DNA of 64,000 nt. Source: DATJGR01 sp041739525 (lineage in GTDB: Bacteria; Pseudomonadota; Gammaproteobacteria; Pseudomonadales; Azotimanducaceae). Positions 35,139 to 44,418 of the stretch are shown here, one piece after another. Both the position numbers and the translations under genes were made by a program. The DNA is taken from the NCBI GenBank assembly GCA_041739525.1, contig JBGSNQ010000071.1, forward strand, positions 28,233-92,232, given 5' to 3'. Every line of letters starts with the position of its first letter. Within the stretch, counting starts at the first letter, position 1. The notes beneath the pieces are model-generated. The model searched no databases. It saw only the letters and a program-made list of their open reading frames with translations, and had not been told where the DNA came from.

Positions 35139-37488
35139 CGGCGTGTTGGCGGGCCTCCGTGTGCTCGATCTCACCGGGCCTGACGGTTTGCTCACCGGAC
35201 AGATCCTTGCAGACCTCGGCGCGGATGTGGTGCAAGCGGTTCCCGCATCGCGGCACAACGATTCCGTTGGCGAATACCACTGGCGCGCATACACCCGCGG
35301 TAAACGCCTGCTGGAGTTCGATCCGACCGATGCTCCCGCACTGAATTCGCTGTTGGCGGGTGCAGATGTGCTCATAGAGTCGTTGCCGAACGCCGAGGCC
35401 GAGCGGCTGTCGCTCACGCCCTCGCAGGTGGCGGTGCGGCATCCGCACCTCGTGCACGTGTCGATCACACCGTTCGGTCGAACGGGGCCGAAGGCAGACT
35501 ACGCGGCCACCGATCTGACGGTTGGCGCGGCCTCGGGATACCTCTTCGTGTCCGGTGCGGCTGGTGAGACGCCGGTACGCATCTCGGTGCCGCAGGCACA
35601 TGCGCATGCCGGCGCGGACGCAGCCGTGGCGGTGTTGATCGCGTTGCGCGCGAAGCGCGGCCAACACATCGATATATCGGCGCAACATTCGATGACGCTC
35701 GCGCTGTTGGGTCGCGGCCTCGACGCCGCCGTGAATCAGCCGCGCGCGGAACGCACCAGCGGCAGCGGTATGGTCGGCGCCGTACGCGTGCGTTCCATTT
35801 ACCCGGTGCGCGACGGTTGGGTACTGGTGTCGGCCGGCATCGTTCCGCCGGTGGCGGCCTTCATGCGCAGGCTGATGGCGTGGGCCGCCGAGGAACAGCT
35901 CTGCGATGCCGCGCTGATCGACCAGGACTGGGGCAGCGTCGCGCCGCGCATGATGCAGGGCTCGTTCAGCGCGGCCGATTGGCAAGTGGTCGACCACGCG
36001 ATCGCCGGTTTGCTCGCGTCGCGTACGAAGTCTGAAATCATGGCTCAGGCCGTCGCGCGCAAACTGTTACTGGCGCCGGTGATGCACGTCGGCGAGTTGC
36101 TCGATAGCCCGCACTTTGCCGCGCGCGGCTTCGTCGATCGAAGAGGCAAGCCGCACATTGGGCCGTTCGCCCGGTTCGAACGCAGCCCGCTGCAGCTGGC
36201 TGACGGCTCAACTGAGGTGCGCAGCGAGGATCTTCTCGGGGAATGGAACCGGCGGGCGGCGGCGGAGCAAGCGACGTCGTCGAAGCCGTTGGCCGGCCTC
36301 AAAGTGCTGGATCTTTTCTGGGTGGTGGCAGGGCCGGGGGCTACGCGCATGCTTGCCGACTACGGCGCGACGGTCATACATGTGGAGTCGCGCAACCGGC
36401 TCGACATGCTCCGCGCCGTGCCGCCCTATATAGACGCGACACCCGATCCGGAACGCACGCCCGGGTTCCACAGCACCCACGCCAACAAACTGAATCTGTC
36501 GCTCGATCTCGGCACCGCGGAAGGGCGCGCAGTGCTGGCCGATCTGATCCGCTGGGCCGATGTGTACGGCGAATCGTTCTCGCCAGGCGTAATCGATCGT
36601 ATGGGTTTCGGCTACGAAGCGGCGCAACGGCTGAATCCCGGGATCATCATGGTGAGCAGCAGCCTGCTCGGCCAGAGTGGTCCGTGGCGGGAATACGCCG
36701 GCTTCGGCAACCTCGCGGGCGCGGTGTGCGGCTTCTATCAACTGGCCGGCATGCCAGACGCGCAACCGGTAGGTGCGTTCGGGCCGTACACCGATTTCAT
36801 GGGCGTGCGTTACAACGCGCTCGCCATTCTTGCCGCGCTTGCACACCGCGACCGCACCGGCGAAGGGCAGTTCATCGACATGGCGCAAGCTGAAGCGGCG
36901 CTGCATTTCCTGGCGCCGGCGGCACTTGCGTATCTGGAAGCGAAGCAGGCGCCGGAAGCGCAGGGCAATCGCGATCCGTCGATGGCTCCGCACGGCGTTT
37001 ATCCCGCACGTGGCACCGACCGGTGGGCGGCCATTGCGGTGCGCAGCGACGAAGAATGGCGCCGGTTGTGCCGCATCGCGCAGTTGCACGAATTCGAAGC
37101 CGATGCTGCGCTAACGACCCTGGCCGGCCGCAAGACTGCCGAAGAACGCATCGACGCCGCACTGTCGCAGTGGACGCGGCAACACGATGCCGCCGACATC
37201 GAGACCGAGTTGCAGCGCGCCGGCATCGCGGCGTACGCATTGCTCGATACGCACGAGTTGGCCAACGAACCGCAACTCGCGTCGCGCGGATTCATCCGCC
37301 GCATCGCGCATCCGCAGTTCGGCATGACCGCCATCGAGGGCAGCCGCGTGCTGATGTCGGGCGCCGAAGCGGCAGAGCCGACACTGGCAGTGAGCTATGG
37401 CTCGCACAATGCCGTGGTACTCGGCGATATTCTCGGCTACTCGGCGCAGCGCATCGCGCAGCTGGCGGAGAAAGGGGCGCTTCAATGA
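35116..37488 (+). CDS. Tandem CaiB/BaiF family III CoA-transferase
   Basis: 790 aa made of two fused CoA-transferase domains: about 10-380 and 390-785. Each begins with the Rossmann-like GLRVLDLT / GLKVLDLF. The catalytic Asp that forms the acyl anhydride is Asp133 in the first domain (YAATDLTVGAASGY). The aligned position in the second (YAGFGNLAGAVCGF, 528-540) is Gly531 followed by Asn532, so only the first half keeps the Asp. Family members move CoA between carboxylates in carnitine, bile acid and aromatic catabolism. Substrate unknown. ATG 35116 lies in the end of the preceding gene. Its stop overlaps the next ATG. Confidence 0.87.
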   Translation: MAKSSNTDGVLAGLRVLDLTGPDGLLTGQILADLGADVVQAVPASRHNDSVGEYHWRAYTRGKRLLEFDPTDAPALNSLLAGADVLIESLPNAEAERLSLTPSQVAVRHPHLVHVSITPFGRTGPKADYAATDLTVGAASGYLFVSGAAGETPVRISVPQAHAHAGADAAVAVLIALRAKRGQHIDISAQHSMTLALLGRGLDAAVNQPRAERTSGSGMVGAVRVRSIYPVRDGWVLVSAGIVPPVAAFMRRLMAWAAEEQLCDAALIDQDWGSVAPRMMQGSFSAADWQVVDHAIAGLLASRTKSEIMAQAVARKLLLAPVMHVGELLDSPHFAARGFVDRRGKPHIGPFARFERSPLQLADGSTEVRSEDLLGEWNRRAAAEQATSSKPLAGLKVLDLFWVVAGPGATRMLADYGATVIHVESRNRLDMLRAVPPYIDATPDPERTPGFHSTHANKLNLSLDLGTAEGRAVLADLIRWADVYGESFSPGVIDRMGFGYEAAQRLNPGIIMVSSSLLGQSGPWREYAGFGNLAGAVCGFYQLAGMPDAQPVGAFGPYTDFMGVRYNALAILAALAHRDRTGEGQFIDMAQAEAALHFLAPAALAYLEAKQAPEAQGNRDPSMAPHGVYPARGTDRWAAIAVRSDEEWRRLCRIAQLHEFEADAALTTLAGRKTAEERIDAALSQWTRQHDAADIETELQRAGIAAYALLDTHELANEPQLASRGFIRRIAHPQFGMTAIEGSRVLMSGAEAAEPTLAVSYGSHNAVVLGDILGYSAQRIAQLAEKGALQ

Positions 37489-39389
37489 TCGCTGCTTCAA
37501 TGAACGCGGTAGTCGGGACATCGCGGCAGCTCCAGCTTGTCGCGGCAATTCTGTTGCTCGCGGCGATGGCCCATGTTCAGGCAGCGGCCGACACTGCCTG
37601 GCTCGACGATTCCAGGGCGGTTGAGGGTTTCATCGACGGCGTAGTTGCGTCGCAGATCGCATCGGATCGCGTGGTGGGTGCCACGGTGACCATCGTGCGC
37701 GACGGCGGCGTCGTGCTTTCCAAGGGATATGGCGAAGCAAACCGCGACAGCGGCAAGAAGGTGGCACCCGACACACTGTTCCGCGTCGGTTCCGTTTCGA
37801 AAGTGTTCATCTGGGTTGCCGTGATGCAGCAGGTGGCCGCGGGGCGGCTCGACCTCAACACCGACGTCAACACCTACCTCAAAGAACTGCAGATACCGGA
37901 AACGTTTCCGGAACCCATCACGCTGACCCACCTGATGACCCACACCGCCGGCTTCGAAGACAAGCCGATCATCGGCTTGTTCGCGCGCGGCCCGCAAACC
38001 GTAGGTGATTTCCACGAAAACCTGCAGACGATGATGCCGCGAAGGGTGTGGATGCCAGGGCGCCACGCGGCGTATTCGAACTACGGCGCGGCGCTTGCCG
38101 CGCACCTCGTCGAGGTCGCTTCCGGAGAGAGCTGGGACGACTACGTGGATGCTCACATACTGAAACCGCTGTTGATGATCGACACCACCACGCGACAGCC
38201 AGTGCCGAAAATACTCGAAGATCATCTCTCGAATGGCTATTGGTGGGAGAACGACCGCTACATCGACGCGCCGTTCGAGTTCGTGACTCTTCCCCCCGCC
38301 GGATCCGTTAGCAGTTCCGGCGCCGACATGGGCCGGTTCATGGCCGAGTTGCTTGCGCATGGCGATACGCCGGTGATGGCCGCTACTACCCGTGCACTGC
38401 TGTTCCAGCCGGGGTATCAGCACGATCCGCGTCTCAATCGGATGCGCCTCGGCTTGTACGAGCAGACCAGCCACGACCAGATGCTGATCGGTCACAACGG
38501 CGACACGATGGCCTTTCATTCGACAATGATGTTGTGTCCGGAGCTGAATCTCGGCGTCTTCGCGTCGTTCAACAACGAACGCGCGGAGAAATCCCGCGAC
38601 GATCTGATCGAGGCATTCCTCGATCGTCTGTTCGGCGTTCCGGTTCCGCAACCGAAATCCACGCAGAGCGTGCAGGCCGAACGTTATCGAGGCTTCTATA
38701 CCAGCCTGCGTTCGCCGGTGAGCGGCCACGACAAGGTGCAGTCGTTGCTGCAGACGTTCGAAGTGAGCGTCGACGGTGACGGTACGCTGATCGTGCATAC
38801 AGACGAGGGTCCGCGACGGTTCGTGAAGATCGACGATGACCTGTTCGAACGGGAAGACGCGCGCGAGCGTCTGGCGTTCGCAGGCGAAGGCGCAGTGGCT
38901 ACGTCGCTGTTCATCAACTCGTTACCGCCGATGGACATGGTGCGCGTCGACGAAAAACTGTCACCGCCTGTACAAAGCGCATTTCTCATCGCAGTGCTCG
39001 TTCTGTGCGCCGCCGTCTGGGTGCTGTGGCCCATCTCGTGGCTCACCCATCGCGGTCGCGTCGCCATCACCGGCGAAACGCGGGCGTCGTTACTTGCCGC
39101 GCTGACGTCTGCAGCAATCATCGGCTTCTGTTTCGTGATTGCGCAGGCGGTGTCGGGTCCGCACGACATCGTGTTCGGCATGCCGGAGCCGTTCAAGCAG
39201 GCGCTGTGGGTGCCGATCGCGTTGATACCGTTGCTGCTGCTGCAGCTGGTTTATACCTACGGTGCGTGGGTGGGGCGTTTATGGTGGGTGACGCGCAGGA
39301 TTCACTACACCCTGCTGACATTCGCTGCGATTGCATTCGTCGTTTGGACGTTCTACTGGCACTTGACGGCAGTGATCGTCGAGGTATGA
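37485..39389 (+). CDS. Membrane-anchored serine hydrolase (beta-lactamase-like) with four C-terminal helices
   Basis: 634 aa. Signal/anchor helix at 15-33 (LQLVAAILLLAAMAHVQA), then a class C beta-lactamase-like domain: Ser103-V-S-Lys106, Tyr197-S-Asn199, and GHNGDT as the third motif near 345. A linker domain with DDDLFERED follows, then four membrane helices (about 495-630). The catalytic domain is predicted periplasmic, hanging from the inner membrane; D-peptide or ester substrates are possible. ATG 37485 overlaps the CoA-transferase stop, with AGGGG upstream. Confidence 0.83.
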   Translation: MIAASMNAVVGTSRQLQLVAAILLLAAMAHVQAAADTAWLDDSRAVEGFIDGVVASQIASDRVVGATVTIVRDGGVVLSKGYGEANRDSGKKVAPDTLFRVGSVSKVFIWVAVMQQVAAGRLDLNTDVNTYLKELQIPETFPEPITLTHLMTHTAGFEDKPIIGLFARGPQTVGDFHENLQTMMPRRVWMPGRHAAYSNYGAALAAHLVEVASGESWDDYVDAHILKPLLMIDTTTRQPVPKILEDHLSNGYWWENDRYIDAPFEFVTLPPAGSVSSSGADMGRFMAELLAHGDTPVMAATTRALLFQPGYQHDPRLNRMRLGLYEQTSHDQMLIGHNGDTMAFHSTMMLCPELNLGVFASFNNERAEKSRDDLIEAFLDRLFGVPVPQPKSTQSVQAERYRGFYTSLRSPVSGHDKVQSLLQTFEVSVDGDGTLIVHTDEGPRRFVKIDDDLFEREDARERLAFAGEGAVATSLFINSLPPMDMVRVDEKLSPPVQSAFLIAVLVLCAAVWVLWPISWLTHRGRVAITGETRASLLAALTSAAIIGFCFVIAQAVSGPHDIVFGMPEPFKQALWVPIALIPLLLLQLVYTYGAWVGRLWWVTRRIHYTLLTFAAIAFVVWTFYWHLTAVIVEV

Positions 39390-39426
39390 GGCTCCGCAGC
39401 TCGATAACGCGACTGGGTCGCTCCTC

Positions 39427-40542
39427 GTGAAGAATGTACTGATCTGCTGTACCAATGCCGAAGGATCGCAGCTGGAGTGGCTTGCCAAAGCGCTGCTCGA
39501 CACCGGCTGGTCTGTGAGCTTCATGCACAAGGGTAGCCGCGGTGTTGCGAGCGCGAACTGCGTTATCGCCGTGTGGTCGCCGCATTCAGTGGGAGATGCG
39601 TGGCTTACCGCGCGTGCCAAAACCGCCGCAAAGCGCCGTCGGCTGGTTTCGGTTCGCCTCGGCGGGGCGCGGCCGCCTCGAGGATTGCGATCCGAACAGG
39701 TGATCGATCTTTCGGAGTGGCCCGCCCGCGGCGCCGATCGCGCCATGAACTCGTTGTTGGTGGGTGTCGATGCGGTGGCCAACGGTGTCGGGCAGAAGGC
39801 CGGTACGAGTGAAGACTCCAGAGCCTGGGTCGCAGTTGGCGTGGCCGTGCTCTTGATCGGCGGCGGCTTTGCGTTGTACCAGGCCACGTCACAGCCGAAC
39901 GGTATTGCGGGCGCGCAAGGCGAACAGAACTACTCCGAGGAATCAGCGCGCGCTGCCGACCAGGCTGCGGCTGCGGCACACGCGATGGAGAAGGCCGCCG
40001 CCGGACGCGCGTCGAATGCGTCAGAAACTGGTGCTACTTCGGGCGACGGTGAACCTGCCGCGAAACCCCAGGCAGAAATGCCTGATGCGGCGCGCGTCGG
40101 CGCACAGGCGCTCAGCCAGCTCGCCGCAGTGATCGAAACCGGCAATGGCGAACTCGATACGGCGCGCCGTTCCGCCGAAGAAGCGCTGGCGCTCGATCCC
40201 CAGCAACCGCAGGCGCGCGCAACGTTGGCGGTATTGACCGGTTTGGCCGATCTGAAGTGGAACGAAGCGGTTGAGTATGCCGATTCGCTCAACGCAAGTT
40301 CCTCCGATGCGGCATTGGCCAACGTGGCACGCCGCTACCGCAGGATGGCGGGGCTGTCGAGAGATTCGATCCCGTCCGACCCCTTGGCAAGTCCGTTGTG
40401 CGCAATCAACGACGACGCGGCTTTCGTGCAGGCGATCGTCGATTTGAACGGTGCGCAGCGGGTGGCGTTGCTCAAATTCGGTTGCGTCGTCGAACGCGTC
40501 GGTAATTCGTCCGATGTGCGCACTCGATTGGGGATGGAATGA
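39427..40542 (+). CDS. TIR-like membrane protein with Ala-rich stalk and helical repeat tail
   Basis: 371 aa. Residues 1-100 fold like a TIR domain: strand NVLICCTN, helix QLEWLAKALLDTGWSVSF, then CVIAVWSPHSVGDAWLTARAKTAAKRR. In catalytic TIR domains the helix after W carries a Glu (W-x-x-x-E); here the residues are WLTARAK, so the nucleotide-hydrolase Glu is missing. One membrane helix (133-152), an Ala-rich coiled stalk (about 165-235) and a TPR-like tail follow. GTG start. Its TGA overlaps the PutA ATG (ATGA), so the two are translationally coupled. Function unknown. Confidence 0.7.
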   Translation: MKNVLICCTNAEGSQLEWLAKALLDTGWSVSFMHKGSRGVASANCVIAVWSPHSVGDAWLTARAKTAAKRRRLVSVRLGGARPPRGLRSEQVIDLSEWPARGADRAMNSLLVGVDAVANGVGQKAGTSEDSRAWVAVGVAVLLIGGGFALYQATSQPNGIAGAQGEQNYSEESARAADQAAAAAHAMEKAAAGRASNASETGATSGDGEPAAKPQAEMPDAARVGAQALSQLAAVIETGNGELDTARRSAEEALALDPQQPQARATLAVLTGLADLKWNEAVEYADSLNASSSDAALANVARRYRRMAGLSRDSIPSDPLASPLCAINDDAAFVQAIVDLNGAQRVALLKFGCVVERVGNSSDVRTRLGME

Positions 40543-43500
40543 CCGAACTTAGCGTGTTGCGGGAGTTCATTCGAGAGGCGAAGTTCGCCGCTGAAGACAT
40601 GCGCGTGGTGGCGCTGGCAGCGGGCCTGCGATTGTCGGCGACGGAGCGCTCTGCGATCGAGGATGCGGCGACGAAATTGGTCGAACAGGTTCGCGCGCGG
40701 CGCAGCGAGCACAGCGCGCTCGACGTGTTTCTCAAGGAGTTTGGTCTCGCCAACGAGGAAGGTGTGGCGCTGATGTGCCTTGCGGAGGCGTTGCTGCGAA
40801 TCCCGGATGCCGCAACGGTGGACGCGCTGATCGCCGACAAGATTCTGCCGGGCCGTTGGGCAGATCACATCGGGCACTCCGAATCGACGTTCGTGAATGC
40901 ATCGACGTGGGCGCTGATGCTCACCGGTCGCGTCATCGCGCTCGACCGCTACGCTTCGCGTTCACCGACAGAGGTTCTGGGCCGGCTGGTGAATCGCGCC
41001 GGTGAACCAGTGATACGCAACGCCATGCGGCGCGCCATGCGCATTCTCGGCGGCGAGTTCGTTCTGGGTCGTGACATCGAGGAAGCGTTGCGGCGTGGCG
41101 CGTCGGAACACGGCGCCGACGGAGTGTTCTCGTTCGACATGCTCGGCGAAGGCGCGCGCACGGAGGACGACGCGCAGCGCTACTTCACGGCGTATGCCAA
41201 CGCACTCGAGCGGGTTGGCCGCGCGGCAGACGGACGCGGCGTGCGCGCCGGTTCAGGCGTGTCGGTGAAGCTGTCTGCATTGCATCCGCGCTACGAGTTT
41301 TCACAACGCACACGCGTATTCGACGAACTGTATCCGCGCCTGCTGGAACTCGCGCGGCGCGCGGCGCAGTGGAACGTCGGCCTGTCGATCGACGCGGAGG
41401 AGGCCGATCGCCTCGAATTGTCGCTCGATCTGTACGAACGTCTCGCGCGTGCACCCGAGCTCGCCCGTTGGGAGGGGCTCGGTCTCGTGGTGCAGGCCTA
41501 TGGCAAGCGCGCCTTGCCCGTTCTCGACTGGCTGATCGAACTGGCGGGCGACACGGGCCGCAGCTTTCCCGTGCGGCTGGTGAAAGGCGCGTACTGGGAT
41601 GCGGAGATCAAGCGCGCGCAGGAAACAGGCATGCCGGATTTCCCGGTGTTCACACAGAAAGCGAATACCGATGTTGCGTACCTGGCATGTGCGGAACGAC
41701 TGCTCGCTGGGCGTCCTCTCGTGTATCCGCAGTTCGCCACGCACAACGCCCACACCGTTGCGGCGGTGTTGGCAATCGCGGGCACGGCAAACCCGGAAGG
41801 GTTCGAGTTCCAGCGCCTGCACGGCATGGGCGAACTGTTGTACCGCGTTGCGGCTCAACATTTCCCCGCGTTCCCACGCGTGCGTGTTTATGCGCCGGTC
41901 GGCGGCCACCGCGATCTGCTCGCGTATCTGGTACGCAGGCTGCTCGAGAACGGCGCGAACTCGAGTTTCGTGAATCGTTTCCTCGACGCCGGCACGCCGC
42001 CGCGCGACATCGTGCGCGATCCGGTAACGGCCGTAGCACGTGGCCCCGGTCGGCATCCGCGGATTCGGTTGCCGGATGTGTTGTACGGCTCGGGACGGCG
42101 TAATTCGCGAGGGATTGATCTTGCCGATGCTGCAAGCGTTGGCGCATTGACCACGTACATCGCCCTCACCGCGCGCGAACGCTTTTGTGCGGTGTTCGCA
42201 GAGGGCAGCGCCGGGCCGACATTACTTGTGCGCAATCCGTCCAACCATAGCGACGTCGTTGGCGAGGTGCAGTACGCCACCAGTGCGGAAGTCGAAGCCG
42301 CAGTCACCACAGCGCAGGCGGCGCAACCTGGCTGGGATCGGCTCGGCGGTGCGGAGCGGGCACGTCGTCTCGTAGCGTTATCCGATCGCCTGGAAGCCGA
42401 TCGCGACGTACTGATCGCGTTGCTGGTGCGTGAAGGCGGGAAGACGATTCCCGACGCAGTGGCAGAAGTGCGCGAGGCGATCGACTACTGCCGCTACTAC
42501 GCAGCACTTGCTGCGGAGCAGTTCGGCGAACCGCTGCGGTTGCCGGGTCCGACGGGTGAGTCGAACGAACTGAGTCTGCACGGGCGCGGCGTGTTCGCCT
42601 GCATCAGTCCGTGGAACTTTCCGCTCGCGATATTCCTCGGCCAGATCACCGCCGCACTCGCGGCGGGCAACACTGTATTGGCGAAACCTGCGGAACAGAC
42701 GCCGCTGATCGGTGCGCGCGCCGTCGCGCTCGCAATGGAGACAGGCTTGCCTGCCGGTGTGCTGCAGTTGCTGCCGGGTGACGGCGCGGTGGGTGCCGCT
42801 TTGGTCGCCCACCCGGGAATCGCAGGTGTCGCATTTACTGGAGGAACGGACACGGCTCGCGCCATCAACCGGGCGTTGGCCGCGCGCGACGGGGCCATCG
42901 TGCCTTTGATCGCGGAGACCGGCGGCCAGAATGCGATGTTCGTAGATTCCACTGCGCTCCTCGAACAACTCACCGACGATGTGATGCGCTCTGCATTCAT
43001 GAGCGCGGGCCAGCGTTGTTCGGCCTTGCGGTTATTGCTGCTGCAAGACGACGTAGCGGACCGCGCGCTGGAAATGATCCGCGGCGCGATGCGAGAGCTG
43101 CGCATCGGTGATCCGACCGAACTCGCCACGGATGTGGGTCCATTGATCGAAGCAGAGGCGGTGGCGAAGTTGACGAGCTACGTTGCGTCGCTGCGCGCCG
43201 CGGGACATCGGGTCGAAACGGTTGCGTTGCCCGCGTGGTGCGCCAACGGATCGTTCATGGCGCCGCACATCGTCGAGATCGACGACATCAGTGCACTCAC
43301 CGAGGAACACTTCGGCCCGGTGCTGCACGTGGCACGCTTCGCCATCGAAGAGCTCGACGCCACCATCGAATCCGTGCGGAAGCTCGGTTTCGGATTGACC
43401 ATGGGTATTCACAGCCGCATCGACTCGCGCTGGCAGCACGTGGTGGAACGCTCTGCCGCGGGTAACACCTACGTGAATCGCAGCATCATCGGCGCGGTAG

Positions 43501-43649
43501 TGGGCGTGCAGCCGTTCGGCGGAGAAGGGCTCTCGGGCACGGGCCCGAAAGCCGGCGGCCCGCATTATCTGTTGCGGTTTGCTACGGAACGCGCGCTGTC
43601 GGTGAACACGATGGCGGGTGGCGGCAACGTCGATCTGCTGCGGGGCTGA
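40539..43649 (+). CDS. putA: Bifunctional proline dehydrogenase / L-glutamate-gamma-semialdehyde dehydrogenase
   Basis: 1036 aa. The PRODH domain (FAD, about 50-480) oxidises proline to P5C: EVLGRLVNRAGEPV, GSGVSVKLSALHPRYE, QAYGKRALPVLDW and LVKGAYWDAEIK. The aldehyde dehydrogenase domain (about 530-1000) makes glutamate: NFPLAIFLGQITAALAAGNTV, Glu793 in AETGGQN and nucleophile Cys827 in GQRCSAL. The N-terminal ribbon-helix-helix DNA-binding domain of trifunctional PutA is absent, so it cannot repress itself; no putP or regulator is adjacent. C-terminal ALDH-like extra domain is also absent. ATG overlaps the TIR-like gene stop. Confidence 0.96.
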   Translation: MTELSVLREFIREAKFAAEDMRVVALAAGLRLSATERSAIEDAATKLVEQVRARRSEHSALDVFLKEFGLANEEGVALMCLAEALLRIPDAATVDALIADKILPGRWADHIGHSESTFVNASTWALMLTGRVIALDRYASRSPTEVLGRLVNRAGEPVIRNAMRRAMRILGGEFVLGRDIEEALRRGASEHGADGVFSFDMLGEGARTEDDAQRYFTAYANALERVGRAADGRGVRAGSGVSVKLSALHPRYEFSQRTRVFDELYPRLLELARRAAQWNVGLSIDAEEADRLELSLDLYERLARAPELARWEGLGLVVQAYGKRALPVLDWLIELAGDTGRSFPVRLVKGAYWDAEIKRAQETGMPDFPVFTQKANTDVAYLACAERLLAGRPLVYPQFATHNAHTVAAVLAIAGTANPEGFEFQRLHGMGELLYRVAAQHFPAFPRVRVYAPVGGHRDLLAYLVRRLLENGANSSFVNRFLDAGTPPRDIVRDPVTAVARGPGRHPRIRLPDVLYGSGRRNSRGIDLADAASVGALTTYIALTARERFCAVFAEGSAGPTLLVRNPSNHSDVVGEVQYATSAEVEAAVTTAQAAQPGWDRLGGAERARRLVALSDRLEADRDVLIALLVREGGKTIPDAVAEVREAIDYCRYYAALAAEQFGEPLRLPGPTGESNELSLHGRGVFACISPWNFPLAIFLGQITAALAAGNTVLAKPAEQTPLIGARAVALAMETGLPAGVLQLLPGDGAVGAALVAHPGIAGVAFTGGTDTARAINRALAARDGAIVPLIAETGGQNAMFVDSTALLEQLTDDVMRSAFMSAGQRCSALRLLLLQDDVADRALEMIRGAMRELRIGDPTELATDVGPLIEAEAVAKLTSYVASLRAAGHRVETVALPAWCANGSFMAPHIVEIDDISALTEEHFGPVLHVARFAIEELDATIESVRKLGFGLTMGIHSRIDSRWQHVVERSAAGNTYVNRSIIGAVVGVQPFGGEGLSGTGPKAGGPHYLLRFATERALSVNTMAGGGNVDLLRG

Positions 43650-43744
43650 CGCGCCCTGTTTACCGGGCTTCCAGCCTACGCGTGGCTGCATCAGAAACCT
43701 GCGATGGACCTAAGCCGGATAGCTTACGATTGCATCGCGACCGG

Positions 43745-43775
43745 CATACACATAGATTCGGGATTCGTGTGTATG
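43745..43775. promoter_or_regulatory. Perfect 8-bp inverted repeat before the vapB-like antitoxin
   Basis: CATACACA (43745-43752) and TGTGTATG (43768-43775) are exact complements, 15 bp apart. The right arm overlaps an alternative ATG (43773) and lies just before the chosen ATG 43785. The geometry fits the autoregulatory operators of type II toxin-antitoxin operons, which the complex binds as a pair of dimers. Confidence 0.55.
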
Positions 43776-43784
43776 GGGCGAGCC

Positions 43785-44015
43785 ATGGTGAAGTCCACAA
43801 AGAAGCGCACGCATGTGAGAACGAACATTGTTCTCGACGAAGGGTTGATCCGCGAGGGGCTCAAGGTCACTGGCTTGAAGACGCGTCGAGAACTCGTCGA
43901 TTTCGCTTTGCGCGACCTGCTGCGTCGCGACGCGCAGCGCGGGCTGTTGAAGCTCAAGGGTGCAATCGAGTGGTCCGGCGATCTCGACACGATGCGGGGC
44001 GTGGATCGCGCATGA
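43785..44015 (+). CDS. vapB: VapB-type antitoxin
   Basis: 76 aa. The N-terminal RTNIVLDEGLIREGLKVTGLKTRRELVDFALRDLL is the DNA-binding ribbon-helix-helix or VapB-like (DUF2191) pattern and the C-terminal GLLKLKGAIEWSGDLDTMR the toxin-binding tail. ATG 43785 is chosen; ATG 43773 upstream lies within the operator repeat. TGA overlaps the toxin ATG (ATGA). Isolated 135 bp after putA. Confidence 0.87.
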   Translation: MVKSTKKRTHVRTNIVLDEGLIREGLKVTGLKTRRELVDFALRDLLRRDAQRGLLKLKGAIEWSGDLDTMRGVDRA

Positions 44016-44407
44016 TGCTGGTCGACACCAGCGTGTGGATCGATTTTCTTGGTGGCCGAGACACTGAACCTGTCGCGCTTCTCGACCGAGCGATTAGGGA
44101 GCGTGACGCACTGGCGCTTTGCGGTGTGGTTCTGACGGAGGTTCTGCAGGGCATTCGCGACGACGCCCAGCATCGAACGACAAAGGATCAATTGGCGCTC
44201 CTGACGTTGTTGCCGATGGATGTTCGGGTATTTCTGCTGGCGGCCGACGTCTATCGCGCGCTGCGAAAGCGTGGAATAACGATCCGCCGGACCAACGACT
44301 GCCTCATCGCGGCGGTCGCGCTGACTTTCGACGTTTCGTTGTTACACGCGGATGTCGACTTCGATCGCATCGCGCGAGTGTTTCCGCTACGCGCGGTCGA
44401 GGCGTAG
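44012..44407 (+). CDS. vapC: VapC-type PIN-domain ribonuclease toxin
   Basis: 131 aa PIN domain, the standard size. Metal-binding acidic residues: Asp5 (VDTSVWID), Glu43 (LTEVLQG), Asp96 (TNDCLIAA) and Asp114 or 116 (HADVDFD). VapC toxins cleave tRNA or rRNA. All four sites are intact, so the toxin is predicted active if expressed. Two adjacent ATGs start it, the first coupled to the antitoxin stop. Confidence 0.9.
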   Translation: MMLVDTSVWIDFLGGRDTEPVALLDRAIRERDALALCGVVLTEVLQGIRDDAQHRTTKDQLALLTLLPMDVRVFLLAADVYRALRKRGITIRRTNDCLIAAVALTFDVSLLHADVDFDRIARVFPLRAVEA

Positions 44408-44418
44408 TCGCGAGTTGG

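Noticed and set aside
37497..38798. 433-codon open frame antisense to the serine hydrolase
   Set aside because: Shadow of a gene with intact catalytic motifs.
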